This document shows, one piece after another, positions 7,876 to 16,560 of a stretch of DNA of 64,000 nucleotides. Both the position numbers and the translations under genes were made by a program. The stretch lies in contig CANGNF010000016.1 in the NCBI GenBank assembly GCA_947455205.1, forward strand, positions 28,752 through 92,751. Direction: 5' to 3'. This DNA is from Acetobacteraceae bacterium. GTDB lineage: Bacteria; Pseudomonadota; Alphaproteobacteria; Acetobacterales; Acetobacteraceae. A model generated the notes under the pieces. The model was not told where the DNA came from. It did not search any database and saw nothing but the letters and a program-made list of their open reading frames with translations. Position 1 is the first letter of the stretch. Each line of letters starts with the position of its first letter.

Positions 7876-8747
7876 CAAACGAAGTCCAGCTCCATCTGGC
7901 CGCAGAGCATGCCCTGGCTGTCCGCCACCCAGACATCCATGCGGCCGTCCTTCAGCGCATGGCCGTTCAGCGTGATGGTGTCGCCGACATAGATCGGCCG
8001 GGTCAGCCGCGCGGAGAGGCCGACCAGCTTGCTGCCAGGCGCGTTCTTCACCGCGGCGTCCAGCAGCAGCTGCATGGTCAGGCCGCCATTCTGCACGATC
8101 TGCGGGTAGCCTTCCTCGTCACGCGAATAGTCGGCGTCGTAGTGGATGCGATGCGCGTTCCAGGTGATGGCGGAGTAGCGGAACACCAGGGGGTTGCTGA
8201 GGTGCTTGCTCTCGCTCCAGGCCGCATCGGTCGGCGCGGGGGTGCCGGCGTTCACCGGGCTCTTCGTGCCCGCGGGCACCGCGGCGCGGTAGATCGCATC
8301 GAACTCGTCCACCGCCACAACCTGGCCCGCCACTTCAAAGGTGTGGCGCATGGTCAGGACGCAGATCTGCCCGGTGCGCGCCTTCTTCGGCTCGATCGCG
8401 GCGACCTCCGCCTTCTTCACCAGCGCATCGCCGACGCGCAGCTCGCCCGGGATCTTCACCCGGCGTCCCGCGCCCATGCGGCGCGGCAGCGGGATCGGCG
8501 GCAGGATCACGCCCTTGTTCGGGTGGCCATCGGGGCCGATGTCGGACTGGCGCGCGCTTTCGCAGCAAAAGAAGCTGAACCAGTGCGGCGGTAGCAGCGT
8601 GCAGCGGGGATAGGCGTCGGGGTCCTGGTCCAGCGTGGCGGCAATGCGACGCAGCATGCTGGGGGAGACATCGTCATGCGTGATGCGGACATGGCCCAGC
8701 CAGTCGCGCTTCACCTGTTCCACGGCGGTGTCGAAATCATCGGCCAT
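7875..8747 (-). CDS. MaoC/FAS1-type hot-dog hydratase (itaconyl- or mesaconyl-CoA hydratase-like)
   Basis: A 290-residue protein with two hot-dog repeats, like mesaconyl-C4-CoA hydratase and itaconyl-CoA hydratase: an N-terminal FAS1-like half (about 10-140, with PPHWFSFF and GVILPPIPLPRRM) and a C-terminal MaoC half (RYSAITWNAHRIHYDADYSR, GLTMQLLLD). The RYSA...N.H..HYD pattern carries the expected hydratase Asp/His region. The ATG at 8747 follows AAGGGAAA by about 9 bases; a TTG at 8771 would overlap the receptor gene. Its stop overlaps the CoA-transferase start. Expected to hydrate a C5 enoyl-CoA; context favours itaconyl-CoA to citramalyl-CoA. Confidence 0.82.
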   Translation of the reverse strand: MADDFDTAVEQVKRDWLGHVRITHDDVSPSMLRRIAATLDQDPDAYPRCTLLPPHWFSFFCCESARQSDIGPDGHPNKGVILPPIPLPRRMGAGRRVKIPGELRVGDALVKKAEVAAIEPKKARTGQICVLTMRHTFEVAGQVVAVDEFDAIYRAAVPAGTKSPVNAGTPAPTDAAWSESKHLSNPLVFRYSAITWNAHRIHYDADYSRDEEGYPQIVQNGGLTMQLLLDAAVKNAPGSKLVGLSARLTRPIYVGDTITLNGHALKDGRMDVWVADSQGMLCGQMELDFV

Positions 8748-8760
8748 TGCGGCGTTTCCC

Positions 8761-9741
8761 TTACTCGGCAACCAGGTTCAAACGGCGGATCAGCGGGCCC
8801 CACTTCGCCGCGTCGGCGCGGGTCAGGGCGCGGAACTCCGCGGGCGTATTGGGCGGGGCGATATCGGCGCCGACGCGGTCGTAGCCGGCGCGCAGCTTGT
8901 CGTCCTTCAGGGCGTCGTTCAGCGCCCCGTTGATGCGGGCGATGATCTCGTCCGGCGTCCGCGCCGGCGCCACGATGCCGAAATAGCCGGCGCCGACGAA
9001 GCCGGGCACGGTCTCCGCCATGGTCGGCACGCCCGGCCACATCGGGCTGCGCTCGGCCTTCGTCACCGCCAACGCGCGGATGGTCGGCATGGTGCGGACG
9101 GTATCGCCCTCGGGGATGCCGATGCAGCGGGCGTGGACGCGGCCGGAGAGCAGGTCCGTCATCGCCTGGGTGCTCTGGCGGTAGGGCACGTGCACCATGT
9201 CCAGCCCAAGCCGCGCGCCCAGGTCTTCCATGATCAGGTGGGTGATGGCGCCGACGCCGGCGCTGGCATAGGTGAACTTGCCGGGGTTGGCCTTGATCCA
9301 GGAAATCAGCTCCGGAAAGGTCGCGGCGGGGATGCTGGTGTGGACCAGCAGCACGTTCGACGTGGAGCAGAACTGGCCCACCGGGGCGAAGTCGGTTTCC
9401 CAATTGTAGCCCAGCTGGCGGTACAGCAGCGCGTTGACGCCGCTGTTGGTGCCCATGGTGCCGACCATCAGCGTGTAGCCATCGGCCGGGCTGCGGGCCA
9501 GCGCCTCGGCCGCCAGGTTGCCGGCGCCGCCGGGGCGGTTGTCGGCCAGCACGGTCTGGCCCAGGCGTTCGCCCAGCGCCTGGGCGGTGATGCGGCTGAC
9601 GATGTCGGTCTGGCCGCCGCCGCCATAGGGCACGATCAGGCGGATGGTCCGGTCCGGATATTCAGCGGCGCGGCCCAGGCGCGGGGCGGCCAGCAGGCCC
9701 AGCCCGGCCAGGGCGGCGCGGCGCGTGGTTGCGATGGCCAT
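8761..9741 (-). CDS. Bug/TctC-family periplasmic solute receptor (C5 acid operon)
   Basis: A 326-residue periplasmic binding protein of the tripartite tricarboxylate transporter receptor family, which captures small carboxylates for TctA/TctB permeases. An N-terminal signal with paired arginines (TTRRAALAGLGLLAAPRLG) is followed by the canonical first strand YPDRTIRLIVPYGGGGQTD; the VPYRQS ligand-loop motif is in mid-protein. ATG 9741 has GGGGGAAA upstream; longer open sequence to 10515 is antisense to the acyl-CoA ligase. It is the first gene of the operon leading to hydratase, CoA-transferase and lyase, suggesting a dicarboxylate ligand. No TctA/TctB lies in the window. Confidence 0.9.
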   Translation of the reverse strand: MAIATTRRAALAGLGLLAAPRLGRAAEYPDRTIRLIVPYGGGGQTDIVSRITAQALGERLGQTVLADNRPGGAGNLAAEALARSPADGYTLMVGTMGTNSGVNALLYRQLGYNWETDFAPVGQFCSTSNVLLVHTSIPAATFPELISWIKANPGKFTYASAGVGAITHLIMEDLGARLGLDMVHVPYRQSTQAMTDLLSGRVHARCIGIPEGDTVRTMPTIRALAVTKAERSPMWPGVPTMAETVPGFVGAGYFGIVAPARTPDEIIARINGALNDALKDDKLRAGYDRVGADIAPPNTPAEFRALTRADAAKWGPLIRRLNLVAE

Positions 9742-9858
9742 GAAGCGGTTTCCCCCGGTTGGTCGAATGGCGCGCAATCTGCGGCGCTTTTCCGCTCTGG
9801 TCAAAGCGGCGCGCAGGCCGCAGGCTTGGCCGCAACAGCACAGGGGAGACGCGAGGGA

Positions 9859-11502
9859 ATGACCGCCTACTGGCCGCCGCACCTGCCGCGCAGCCTGCCG
9901 CCCATGCGGACCACGCTGGCGCATAACCTGCGGGTGACGGTGGACCGCTTCGGCGCGCAGCCGGGCATCGGCTTCTTCGGGCGGGAGATGACCTGGCGCG
10001 GCTTCAACGACCAGGTGGAGGCCTTTGCCGGCTGGCTGCGCGGCCCCGCCGGGGTACAGCGCGGGGAGCGGGTGGCGTTGTACGCGCAGAACTCGCCGAA
10101 CTGGCTGGTGGCGTATTACGGCACGCAGCGGGCGGATTGCGTCGCCGTGCCGGTCAGCCCGATGAGCCGCGCCGGCGAGCTGCGCCATGTGCTGGCCGAC
10201 AGCGGCGCGAAGGTGCTGGTGGCGGCGCAGGACCTGCTGCCGGTGGCGCTGGAAGCCGCCGGGGGTACGCTGCGCGTGGTGGCCGCGCATTACGCGCACT
10301 ACCTGCCGGAAGCGCCGGTCTTCACCCTGCCGCCCTGGTTGACCGCGCCCGCGCAGGCCGCCAGCGGCGTGGTGCCCTGGGCCGAGGTGATGGCCTGCAC
10401 GGACCGCGCGCCGGAGCCGCTGGCCATGGCCGACGACCTGGCGCTGCTGCCCTATACCAGCGGCTCCACCGGCATGCCGAAGGGCTGCGAGCACGCCCAC
10501 CGCAGCTTCCAGCACAACATCCAGGGCCTACTGCACTGGCACCAGATGAGCGCGGCCACGGTCTTCATGGGCCTGCCGCCGATGTACCATGTCAGCGGGC
10601 TGATGCATTGCGTCCACTCGCCCGTCTACACCGGCGGCATGGTGGTGCCGGTGCCGCGCTGGGACCGCACCTTGGTGCCGGCGCTGGTGAAGCATTACGG
10701 CGTGACGCATTTCGGCGTGGCGCCGACGGCGGTCATCGACATGCTGGCCAACCCGGCCTTCGACGCCAGCGACCTGGCCAGCGTCAAGCGCATCACCAGC
10801 GGCGGCGCGACCATGCCGGGGGCGCTGTGGCAGCGGCTGAAGGCGGTGACCGGGCTGGAGTTCGTCGAGGCCTATGGCGCGACGGAAACCGCGGCGACGG
10901 CGCTGCTGAACCCGGTGGAGCGGCCGAAGCCGGAATGCGCGGGCATCCCGTTCTTCGACACCCATGCGCTGGTGGTGGACCCCGTCACGCTGGCCCCGGT
11001 GCAGCCTGGCGAGAGTGGCGAGATCCTGATCAGCGGGCCGCAGCTGTTCCGCGGCTATTGGGGCAAGCCGCGCGACACGGCGGATGCCTTCGCCGAGATC
11101 GAGGGCCGGCGCTACTACCGCAGCGGCGATATCGGCCGGGGGGATGAGGAAGGCTACTTCTTCATGACCGACCGGCTGAAGCGGATGATCAACGCCTCCG
11201 GCTTCAAGGTCTGGCCGGCCGAGGTGGAGGCCAAGCTGTACGAGCACCCCAGCGTGCGCGAGGCCTGCGTGATCGGCACCGCCGATGCCTACCGGGGCGA
11301 GACGGTGAAGGCCGTGATCGCGCTGCGCGACGGCGCGCCGGAGGATGATGCCGGCATCATCGCCTGGGCGCGGCAGCAGATGGCGGCCTACAAGGTGCCG
11401 CGCGTGATCGAGTTCGTGGAGGCCTTGCCGAAATCGCCGGTGGGGAAAATCCTGTGGCGGGAGTTGCAGGACCGCGAGAAGCAGAAGGAGAGCGACGCGT
11501 GA
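9859..11502 (+). CDS. AMP-forming acyl-CoA synthetase
   Basis: A 547-residue member of the adenylate-forming (ANL) family, which activates a carboxylic acid via acyl-AMP and transfers it to CoA. Visible motifs: A3 loop YTSGSTGMPKG (about 198-208), A5 YGATETAAT, A7 YRSGDIGRGDEEGYFF, A8 hinge DRLKRMINASGFKVWP, and the A10 catalytic Lys in SPVGKILWREL. ATG 9859 follows GAGGGA; open sequence upstream is antisense to the Bug receptor. It is divergent from the C5-acid operon across about 117 bases and its stop overlaps the next gene's GTG. A medium/long-chain or aryl acid is possible; substrate cannot be read from sequence. Confidence 0.9.
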   Translation: MTAYWPPHLPRSLPPMRTTLAHNLRVTVDRFGAQPGIGFFGREMTWRGFNDQVEAFAGWLRGPAGVQRGERVALYAQNSPNWLVAYYGTQRADCVAVPVSPMSRAGELRHVLADSGAKVLVAAQDLLPVALEAAGGTLRVVAAHYAHYLPEAPVFTLPPWLTAPAQAASGVVPWAEVMACTDRAPEPLAMADDLALLPYTSGSTGMPKGCEHAHRSFQHNIQGLLHWHQMSAATVFMGLPPMYHVSGLMHCVHSPVYTGGMVVPVPRWDRTLVPALVKHYGVTHFGVAPTAVIDMLANPAFDASDLASVKRITSGGATMPGALWQRLKAVTGLEFVEAYGATETAATALLNPVERPKPECAGIPFFDTHALVVDPVTLAPVQPGESGEILISGPQLFRGYWGKPRDTADAFAEIEGRRYYRSGDIGRGDEEGYFFMTDRLKRMINASGFKVWPAEVEAKLYEHPSVREACVIGTADAYRGETVKAVIALRDGAPEDDAGIIAWARQQMAAYKVPRVIEFVEALPKSPVGKILWRELQDREKQKESDA

Positions 11503-12209
11503 AGGTGACGTATTTCGGCCACTCGGCCTTCCGGCTGGAGTTCGGTAGTTCGGTCGTCCTGATCGACCCGTTCTTCACCGGCAATCCGCTGTTCCCTGGC
11601 ACGGTGGAAGCGGCCAGCGCCGGCGCCACGCATGTGCTGCTGACCCATGGCCATGCCGACCACGTCGGCGATGCCGTGGCGATCTGCAAGGCCACCGGCG
11701 CCAAGCTGGTGACCAACTACGACCTGGCGATGTTCCTGGCGCGCCAGGGCATCAGCAACATGGACCCGATGAACAGCGGCGGCGAGACCGACCAGGGCGA
11801 GTTCACCGTGGCGATGACCATCGCCTTCCACAGCAGCGCCGAGATCGACGCCAACGGCGTCTCCCAGTCGCTCGGCCATCCCACGGGCCTGGTGATCTCG
11901 CCGAAGGATGCGGCCGAGCCCGTGGTCTACCATGCCGGCGACACCGCGGTGTTCAGCGACATGGCGCTGATCGACGAGTTCTATCGCCCGAAGGTCGCGA
12001 TCCTGCCGGTGGGGGACCGCTTCACCATGGGGCCGAAGCATGCGGCGGTGGCGGTGAAGCGCTTCCTGCCCAGCGTGCAGACCGCCATTCCCTGCCACTT
12101 CGGCACCTTTGGCCTGCTGCTGCCGGATGCTTCCGGCTTCGTCGCGGCCATGGAGGGTGCGAAGGCCAAGGTTGTCGTGCCGCCGCTCGGCACCCCGTTC
12201 AGCGTTTAA
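11499..12209 (+). CDS. UPF0173-type metal-dependent hydrolase
   Basis: A 236-residue metallo-beta-lactamase-fold protein of the UPF0173 group. The zinc-binding signature THGHADH lies at residues 49-55, with further candidate ligands in ITFHSS-like (AFHSSAEID), YHAGDT and CHFGTF. GTG 11499 overlaps the ligase stop (GTGA) and has AGAAGGAG about 9 bases upstream, so it was chosen over an in-frame start 15 codons earlier. It lacks a signal peptide and is probably cytosolic. Its place between the acyl-CoA ligase and the CMD-family gene suggests a shared catabolic role, possibly ester or thioester hydrolysis, but the natural substrate is unknown. Confidence 0.85.
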   Translation: MKVTYFGHSAFRLEFGSSVVLIDPFFTGNPLFPGTVEAASAGATHVLLTHGHADHVGDAVAICKATGAKLVTNYDLAMFLARQGISNMDPMNSGGETDQGEFTVAMTIAFHSSAEIDANGVSQSLGHPTGLVISPKDAAEPVVYHAGDTAVFSDMALIDEFYRPKVAILPVGDRFTMGPKHAAVAVKRFLPSVQTAIPCHFGTFGLLLPDASGFVAAMEGAKAKVVVPPLGTPFSV

Positions 12210-12220
12210 GGAAGACACGC

Positions 12221-12766
12221 ATGGCTCGCCTGCCCTACCTCAACCCGGAAGACCTGGCCGAGGCGGATCGCCCGCTGCTGAAGCGGATGATCAGCCTGTA
12301 TCGCTGCGTGGTGCACAGCCCCGGCGCGCTGCGCGCGTTCAGTGGGTTGGGCCAGTATATCCGCTTCCAGGCCAAGATCGACCCGCGGCTGCGCGAACTG
12401 GCCATCCTGCAGGTCGGCTGGCTGGCGAAGTCGGCCTATGAATGGTCGCACCATGTGAAGATCGGCTACGACTTCGGCGTCAGCGACGCGGATATCGAGG
12501 GCATGATCGCCGACAGCGCCGGCAAGCCGTCCGGCCTGGATGCGCTGACGCTGCTGGTGCTGAAGGGCGCCCGCGAGATCTACGCCGGCGGCATGTCGGC
12601 CGAAACCTTCAGCGCGTTGCAGGCCCACCTGAACAACGAGCAGATGGTGGACCTGACCGTCACCGCCGCCTTCTACTGCGCCGTGGTCCGCACGCTGGCG
12701 ACGCTGGCGATAGACGTGGAGCCGGACTACCAGAAGTACCTGGACAAGTACCCCTTCCCGGCCTGA
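12221..12766 (+). CDS. Carboxymuconolactone decarboxylase (CMD)-family protein
   Basis: A 181-residue all-helical protein of the CMD/AhpD-like superfamily, recognisable from ELAILQVGWLAKSAYEWSHH, where a conserved Glu and His lie on paired helices. The CxxC of the AhpD peroxidase subgroup is absent, so it is closer to the lactone-decarboxylase or uncharacterised branch. It begins 11 bases after the UPF0173 stop and is third in the acyl-CoA ligase operon. A palindromic element follows, then a convergent receptor gene. Exact reaction unknown. Confidence 0.85.
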   Translation: MARLPYLNPEDLAEADRPLLKRMISLYRCVVHSPGALRAFSGLGQYIRFQAKIDPRLRELAILQVGWLAKSAYEWSHHVKIGYDFGVSDADIEGMIADSAGKPSGLDALTLLVLKGAREIYAGGMSAETFSALQAHLNNEQMVDLTVTAAFYCAVVRTLATLAIDVEPDYQKYLDKYPFPA

Positions 12767-12772
12767 GCAGCG

Positions 12773-12838
12773 CGGCCGTTTGGCCGGCCGATTCACGGCT
12801 CCGCGCCCTGCGGCGCTGCGCCGATCGGACGGCCGGCT
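12773..12838. repeat. Palindromic repeat copy A, between convergent genes
   Basis: An imperfect palindrome of about 65 bases fills the gap between the CMD gene and the convergent receptor. Outer arms GCCGGCCGAT and the complement-matching ATCGGACGGCCGGC pair, and a short CGGCC-GTTT-GGCCG hairpin sits at the left end. The same sequence family occurs at 7811-7873 (shared 14-mer at 12784-12797). It could act as a bidirectional terminator here. Confidence 0.45.
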
Positions 12839-13793
12839 ACTCCAGCTTGATCCCGGCCTCGGTGATGATCTTCCGCCAGAAGGCGATCTCCTGGCGGATG
12901 AAGGTCATGAAGGCGTCGGGGTCGGGCTCGGTGGTCTCCAGCCCCAGCTCGGCGTAGCGCGCCTGCAGGCTGGGCTGGGCGAAGGCGGCCTTGCACGCCG
13001 CCACCGCCTGGCGCACCAGCGGCGCCGGCAGCCCGGCCGGGCCGGCCATGCCGTTCCAGCTGTACACCACGCTCTCCGGCAGCACTTCCAGCAGCGCCGG
13101 CACCTCCGGCACCAGGCTGCTGCGGCCACGGCCGGTGACGGCGATGATCCGCGTGTCGCCGGCCCGGTGGAACGGTAGGGCGACATGGATATTCTCGGCC
13201 ACCAGGTCGATCCGCTTGGCCACCAGGTCGGCCCAGCAGGGGCCGCTGCCCCGATAGGGCACATGCTGCAGCTTCAGCCCGCTGCGCGCCTTCAGCACTT
13301 CCGTGGTCAGGTGGCCGCTGGTGCCGTTGCCGCTGCTGCCGCAGGTCAGCTCCCCGGTCAGCTTCAGCAGGTCCGCCGGGGTGCGTACCGGGCTGTCCTT
13401 GTGGACCGAGATGGTCACCGGCTGCTGCGCGATCAGCGCGATGGGGGTGAAGTCGTTGAACGGGTCGAAGCCCTGGCGCGGAAACAGCGTCGGGTTGGTG
13501 CCGTGGGTGCCGACGGTGATCTGTCCCAGCGTGGCGCCATCCGGCGCGGTCTTGCTCAGCATCTCCGCGCCGATATTGCCGCCGGCGCCGCCGCGATTGT
13601 CGATGACCAGCTGCGGCGCGCCCGGCATCTCGTTGAACACCGGCACGAACATCCGCGCCACCGTGTCGGCGCCGCCGCCGGGCGGGTAGGGCACGATGTA
13701 GCGCACCGGCTTGAACGGCCAGGCCGGCTGCGCCGCGGCACCGCGCGCCAGCAGCAGGGCGGGCAGGGCCAGCAGGGAACGACGGTTCGGCAT
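12837..13793 (-). CDS. Bug/TctC-family periplasmic solute receptor
   Basis: A 318-residue tripartite tricarboxylate transporter-type receptor. A short signal (NRRSLLALPALLLARGAAAQ) precedes the canonical WPFKPVRYIVPYPPGGGAD strand; HVPYRGSGPCW is the ligand-loop motif. ATG 13793 has GAAGGGG about 8 bases upstream; a GTG at 13802 overlapping the previous stop is possible but sits too close to any Shine-Dalgarno. It is the last of three minus-strand genes after a flavoprotein and another Bug receptor. The insertion CW and Cys residues near the ligand loop are unusual among the receptors here. Ligand unknown. Confidence 0.9.
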   Translation of the reverse strand: MPNRRSLLALPALLLARGAAAQPAWPFKPVRYIVPYPPGGGADTVARMFVPVFNEMPGAPQLVIDNRGGAGGNIGAEMLSKTAPDGATLGQITVGTHGTNPTLFPRQGFDPFNDFTPIALIAQQPVTISVHKDSPVRTPADLLKLTGELTCGSSGNGTSGHLTTEVLKARSGLKLQHVPYRGSGPCWADLVAKRIDLVAENIHVALPFHRAGDTRIIAVTGRGRSSLVPEVPALLEVLPESVVYSWNGMAGPAGLPAPLVRQAVAACKAAFAQPSLQARYAELGLETTEPDPDAFMTFIRQEIAFWRKIITEAGIKLE

Positions 13794-13798
13794 CGGCT

Positions 13799-14764
13799 TC
13801 ACCCCTTCACCGCGGTGGCGATCGCGTCCGACATGGCCTGGATATCCTGCGTGAAGGCGGGGCCGTCCTTGTCGGCGGTGGTGATGCCGACGCGCTGGGC
13901 GAAGCCGCGCCAGGTCGGCGTGGCCAGGGCGCGGTGGAACACGTCGTACAGCACCGCCACCACCGGCGCCGGCGTGGCGGCGGGCACCGAGAGTCCCTTC
14001 AGGTTTTCCATGTACACGTCCCAGCCGCTCTCGATCAGCGTCGGCGCGTGGGGGTAGTCGGCGAAGCGTTCACGCGAGGCGACGCCGATGGGGCGCAGCA
14101 CGCCGCCCTCCACCATGGCCTTGCATTCATCCGGGGTCGCCACCGTGCAGGTCACCTCGCCCGAGGCCACCGCGGTCAGCGCCGGGGCGCCGCCGGTATA
14201 GGGCACGTGCAGCATCTCCACCCCGGCGCGCTTGCCGAGCACGACGAAGACGGACTGGTACAGGCTGGCGACGCCGGAACTGCCATAGGTCAGTTGCCCC
14301 GGGCGGCGCCGGGCTTCCGCTACCAGCTGCTGCGGCGTGCGGAACGGGCTGTCCGCCTTCACCAGCATCACCAGGGGGTAGCGCGCCACCAGGATCACGT
14401 GGCGGAAGTCGCGCTGCGGGTCGTAGGAGACTTCCCGATAGTGCGGCACGCTGGTGCTCTCGCTGCCGCCGGTCACCAGCAGGGTATGGCCATCCGGCAC
14501 CGCCTGGGCCACCTGCTGCGCCGCCAGCACGCCGGCCGCGCCGGGGCGGTTCACCACCACGATCGGCTGCGGCACCAGCTCCTGCGCCGCCTGCTGCACG
14601 CCGCGCGCCACGATGTCGCTGCCGCCACCGGGGGCGAAGCCGACGATGATCTGCAGCGGCTTCTGCGGCACCCAGCCTTGGGCTACTTGGCCCTGGGCAT
14701 GCCCCTGGCGCTGCGCGGCGGCGGCCAGCGCCATGGTGCCCAGCAGGGTTCTGCGTCCCAGCAT
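13799..14764 (-). CDS. Bug/TctC-family periplasmic solute receptor
   Basis: A 321-residue Bug-type receptor with an N-terminal export signal (LGRRTLLGTMALAAAAQ), the first strand KPLQIIVGFAPGGGSDIVAR, and a mid-protein HVPYTGGAPA loop in place of the usual VPYRG. The start at 14764 is preceded by AAGGAGGCG, a strong Shine-Dalgarno; the reading frame extends 18 codons further without signal-like sequence. It lies between the flavoprotein gene (55 bases upstream) and another receptor (5 bases downstream). The pairing with a fumarate-reductase-like flavoprotein suggests an organic acid ligand, but that is inference. Confidence 0.9.
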   Translation of the reverse strand: MLGRRTLLGTMALAAAAQRQGHAQGQVAQGWVPQKPLQIIVGFAPGGGSDIVARGVQQAAQELVPQPIVVVNRPGAAGVLAAQQVAQAVPDGHTLLVTGGSESTSVPHYREVSYDPQRDFRHVILVARYPLVMLVKADSPFRTPQQLVAEARRRPGQLTYGSSGVASLYQSVFVVLGKRAGVEMLHVPYTGGAPALTAVASGEVTCTVATPDECKAMVEGGVLRPIGVASRERFADYPHAPTLIESGWDVYMENLKGLSVPAATPAPVVAVLYDVFHRALATPTWRGFAQRVGITTADKDGPAFTQDIQAMSDAIATAVKG

Positions 14765-14818
14765 TCCCGTCGCCTCCTTGGTTGCGGGGATGTTGGCGCG
14801 CCGCCGCCGGCGCGGCAA

Positions 14819-16522
14819 TCAATAAGCCAGGGGTGCCAGGGCCAGCGTCTCGCCCTGGCGTTGCAGCACGTAGCTGTGCCGATGCCGGGTGTCGTCGCGC
14901 GTCGGGCAATCCACCCGGTTGTGGGCGCCGCGCGTCTCGTCCCGGTGCAGGCAGGCGCGCAGCACCAGGCGGGCACAGAGCGCCAGGTTGGCGCGGGACA
15001 GGGCGGTGGGCAGGGTCTCGGCGGTCAGGCCGGGGGCGGCGGCCACGGCAGCGTCCAGCGCTTCCGCCAGGGCCAGCGTCTCGGCCAGGCCGGCGGCGGT
15101 CTTCTCCACCAGGCAGTGGCGCTGCATGGCCTGGCGCAGCGCCTGCGCCATCTCGGCCAGGGCCGGCTCCTCCGGCGTGGCGAAGGCCTGGGCCAGGCGG
15201 TCCAGGCTTGTTGCCAGCGTCACCGGCTCGCCCTTTGCCGGGGCGGTGGCGGCGGCCAGGCCGGCGCGATGGCCAAAGACCTGGCCTTCCGCCAGCGAGT
15301 TGCCGCCGGGGCGGTCCGGCCCGCGCACGCCGCCGGCCACCTCGCCGCAGACGTAGAGGCCGGGCAGCGAGGCGCGGGTGGTGGCGTCCAGCATCCGCAC
15401 GCCGCCATTCATGCACTGGAAGGCGATGCCGACCTCAAGCGCGTCGCGCCCCATGTCCAGCCCGCGCTCGGCCAGCCAGCGGTACGTGTTGGGTGCGCGG
15501 GCACGCAGCGCGGCGGCGGGATGGTGGGCGAAGCTGTACCACAGCCCGCCGCGCGGCGTGCCCAGGCCTGCCTGGACCTCGCGCTGCATCGCCACCTCCA
15601 GCCAGCGCGACGCATTGCTGGTCGTGAAGGGGAAGACCTTCTCGGCGTGGACTTCCTCGGCCGCGACGCCGGGTGGCAGGTGCTTGGCCAGCGCGTCCTC
15701 CCCCGCCGTGTTGGTGATGCGCGGCTGCAGCCGGAACAGCGCGCCGGAGAACAGCTGCACATAGGGGTGCAGCATGGCCGGGCCGAATTGGTGGAATTCC
15801 AGGTTCACCAGCTCCGCGCCGTGGCGGAAGGCGATGGCCTGGCCGTCGCCGGTCATCTCGGCGGTGGAGACCTGGCTGCTGAAGGCGCCATGGATGCCGC
15901 CGGTGGCCAGCACCACCGCCCGCGCCCGGTAGGCCACCAGGCGGCGCTGCGCCAGGTCCCAGGCCAGGGCGCCGCAGACCTGGCCCTCCGCGTCGCGCAG
16001 CAGGTCCAGCAGCATGGCGGGCGCATGCACCTGCACGCCGGCGGCCAGTATGGCGGCGGTCAGCGCGCGGACGATCTCGGTGCCGGTGCGGCCCTGCGCG
16101 GTCAGCGTGCGGCCGCGGGTGTTGTGGTCGGACTTCAGCAGGGCGTAGCGGTTGCCGGCGCGGTCGAAGGGCACGCCCAGTGCGGCCAGGTCGTGCACGC
16201 GCGGGCCGGCATCCTCTGCCAGGGCCTGCACCAAGGCGGGGTCCACGAAGCCTTCGGCCAGGCGCATGGTGTCGGCGTAGTGGGTCTCCGGCCCGTCATC
16301 GTCGCCGAAGCCGGCAGCGGCCGAGATGCCCATCACCTCCGACGCGCCATGCACCGAGGAGCCGCCGACGCCGAGCGGCGCCTTGGCCAGCAGCGTCACC
16401 CGCGCCCCGGCCTGGGCGGCCGAGAGCGCGGCACGGCAGGCGGCGCCGCCGGCCCCCACCACCAGCACATCGGTGGTCGCGTGCAGCAGGTCGCAGGGGA
16501 GGCCAGCGGGTGGAGCGGTCAT
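14819..16522 (-). CDS. FAD-dependent fumarate reductase/succinate dehydrogenase-type flavoprotein
   Basis: A 567-residue flavoprotein of the FAD_binding_2 group (SdhA, FrdA, L-aspartate oxidase). The FAD dinucleotide motif is VLVVGAGGAACRAA; the flavin-contact region reads GGSSVHGASEVMG, where classical members have a Ser-rich SxxAxGG; the active-site Arg/His region is HQFGPAMLHPYVQLFSG. The C-terminal capping helices contain HRDETRGAHNRVDCP, like the SdhA C-terminus. No iron-sulfur subunit or membrane anchor is adjacent, so electrons must go elsewhere. It leads an operon with two Bug receptors. It could oxidise or reduce the transported acid; aspartate oxidase is possible but no nadA/nadC is nearby. 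Confidence 0.82.
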   Translation of the reverse strand: MTAPPAGLPCDLLHATTDVLVVGAGGAACRAALSAAQAGARVTLLAKAPLGVGGSSVHGASEVMGISAAAGFGDDDGPETHYADTMRLAEGFVDPALVQALAEDAGPRVHDLAALGVPFDRAGNRYALLKSDHNTRGRTLTAQGRTGTEIVRALTAAILAAGVQVHAPAMLLDLLRDAEGQVCGALAWDLAQRRLVAYRARAVVLATGGIHGAFSSQVSTAEMTGDGQAIAFRHGAELVNLEFHQFGPAMLHPYVQLFSGALFRLQPRITNTAGEDALAKHLPPGVAAEEVHAEKVFPFTTSNASRWLEVAMQREVQAGLGTPRGGLWYSFAHHPAAALRARAPNTYRWLAERGLDMGRDALEVGIAFQCMNGGVRMLDATTRASLPGLYVCGEVAGGVRGPDRPGGNSLAEGQVFGHRAGLAAATAPAKGEPVTLATSLDRLAQAFATPEEPALAEMAQALRQAMQRHCLVEKTAAGLAETLALAEALDAAVAAAPGLTAETLPTALSRANLALCARLVLRACLHRDETRGAHNRVDCPTRDDTRHRHSYVLQRQGETLALAPLAY

Positions 16523-16560
16523 GGGCGCCGTCTCATTTTGTCATGGTCAACCGCTGATTC

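Noticed and set aside
12905..13264. A second minus-strand frame inside the receptor gene.
   Set aside because: It overlaps the intact receptor in another frame and is a Trp/Arg/Pro-rich shadow.
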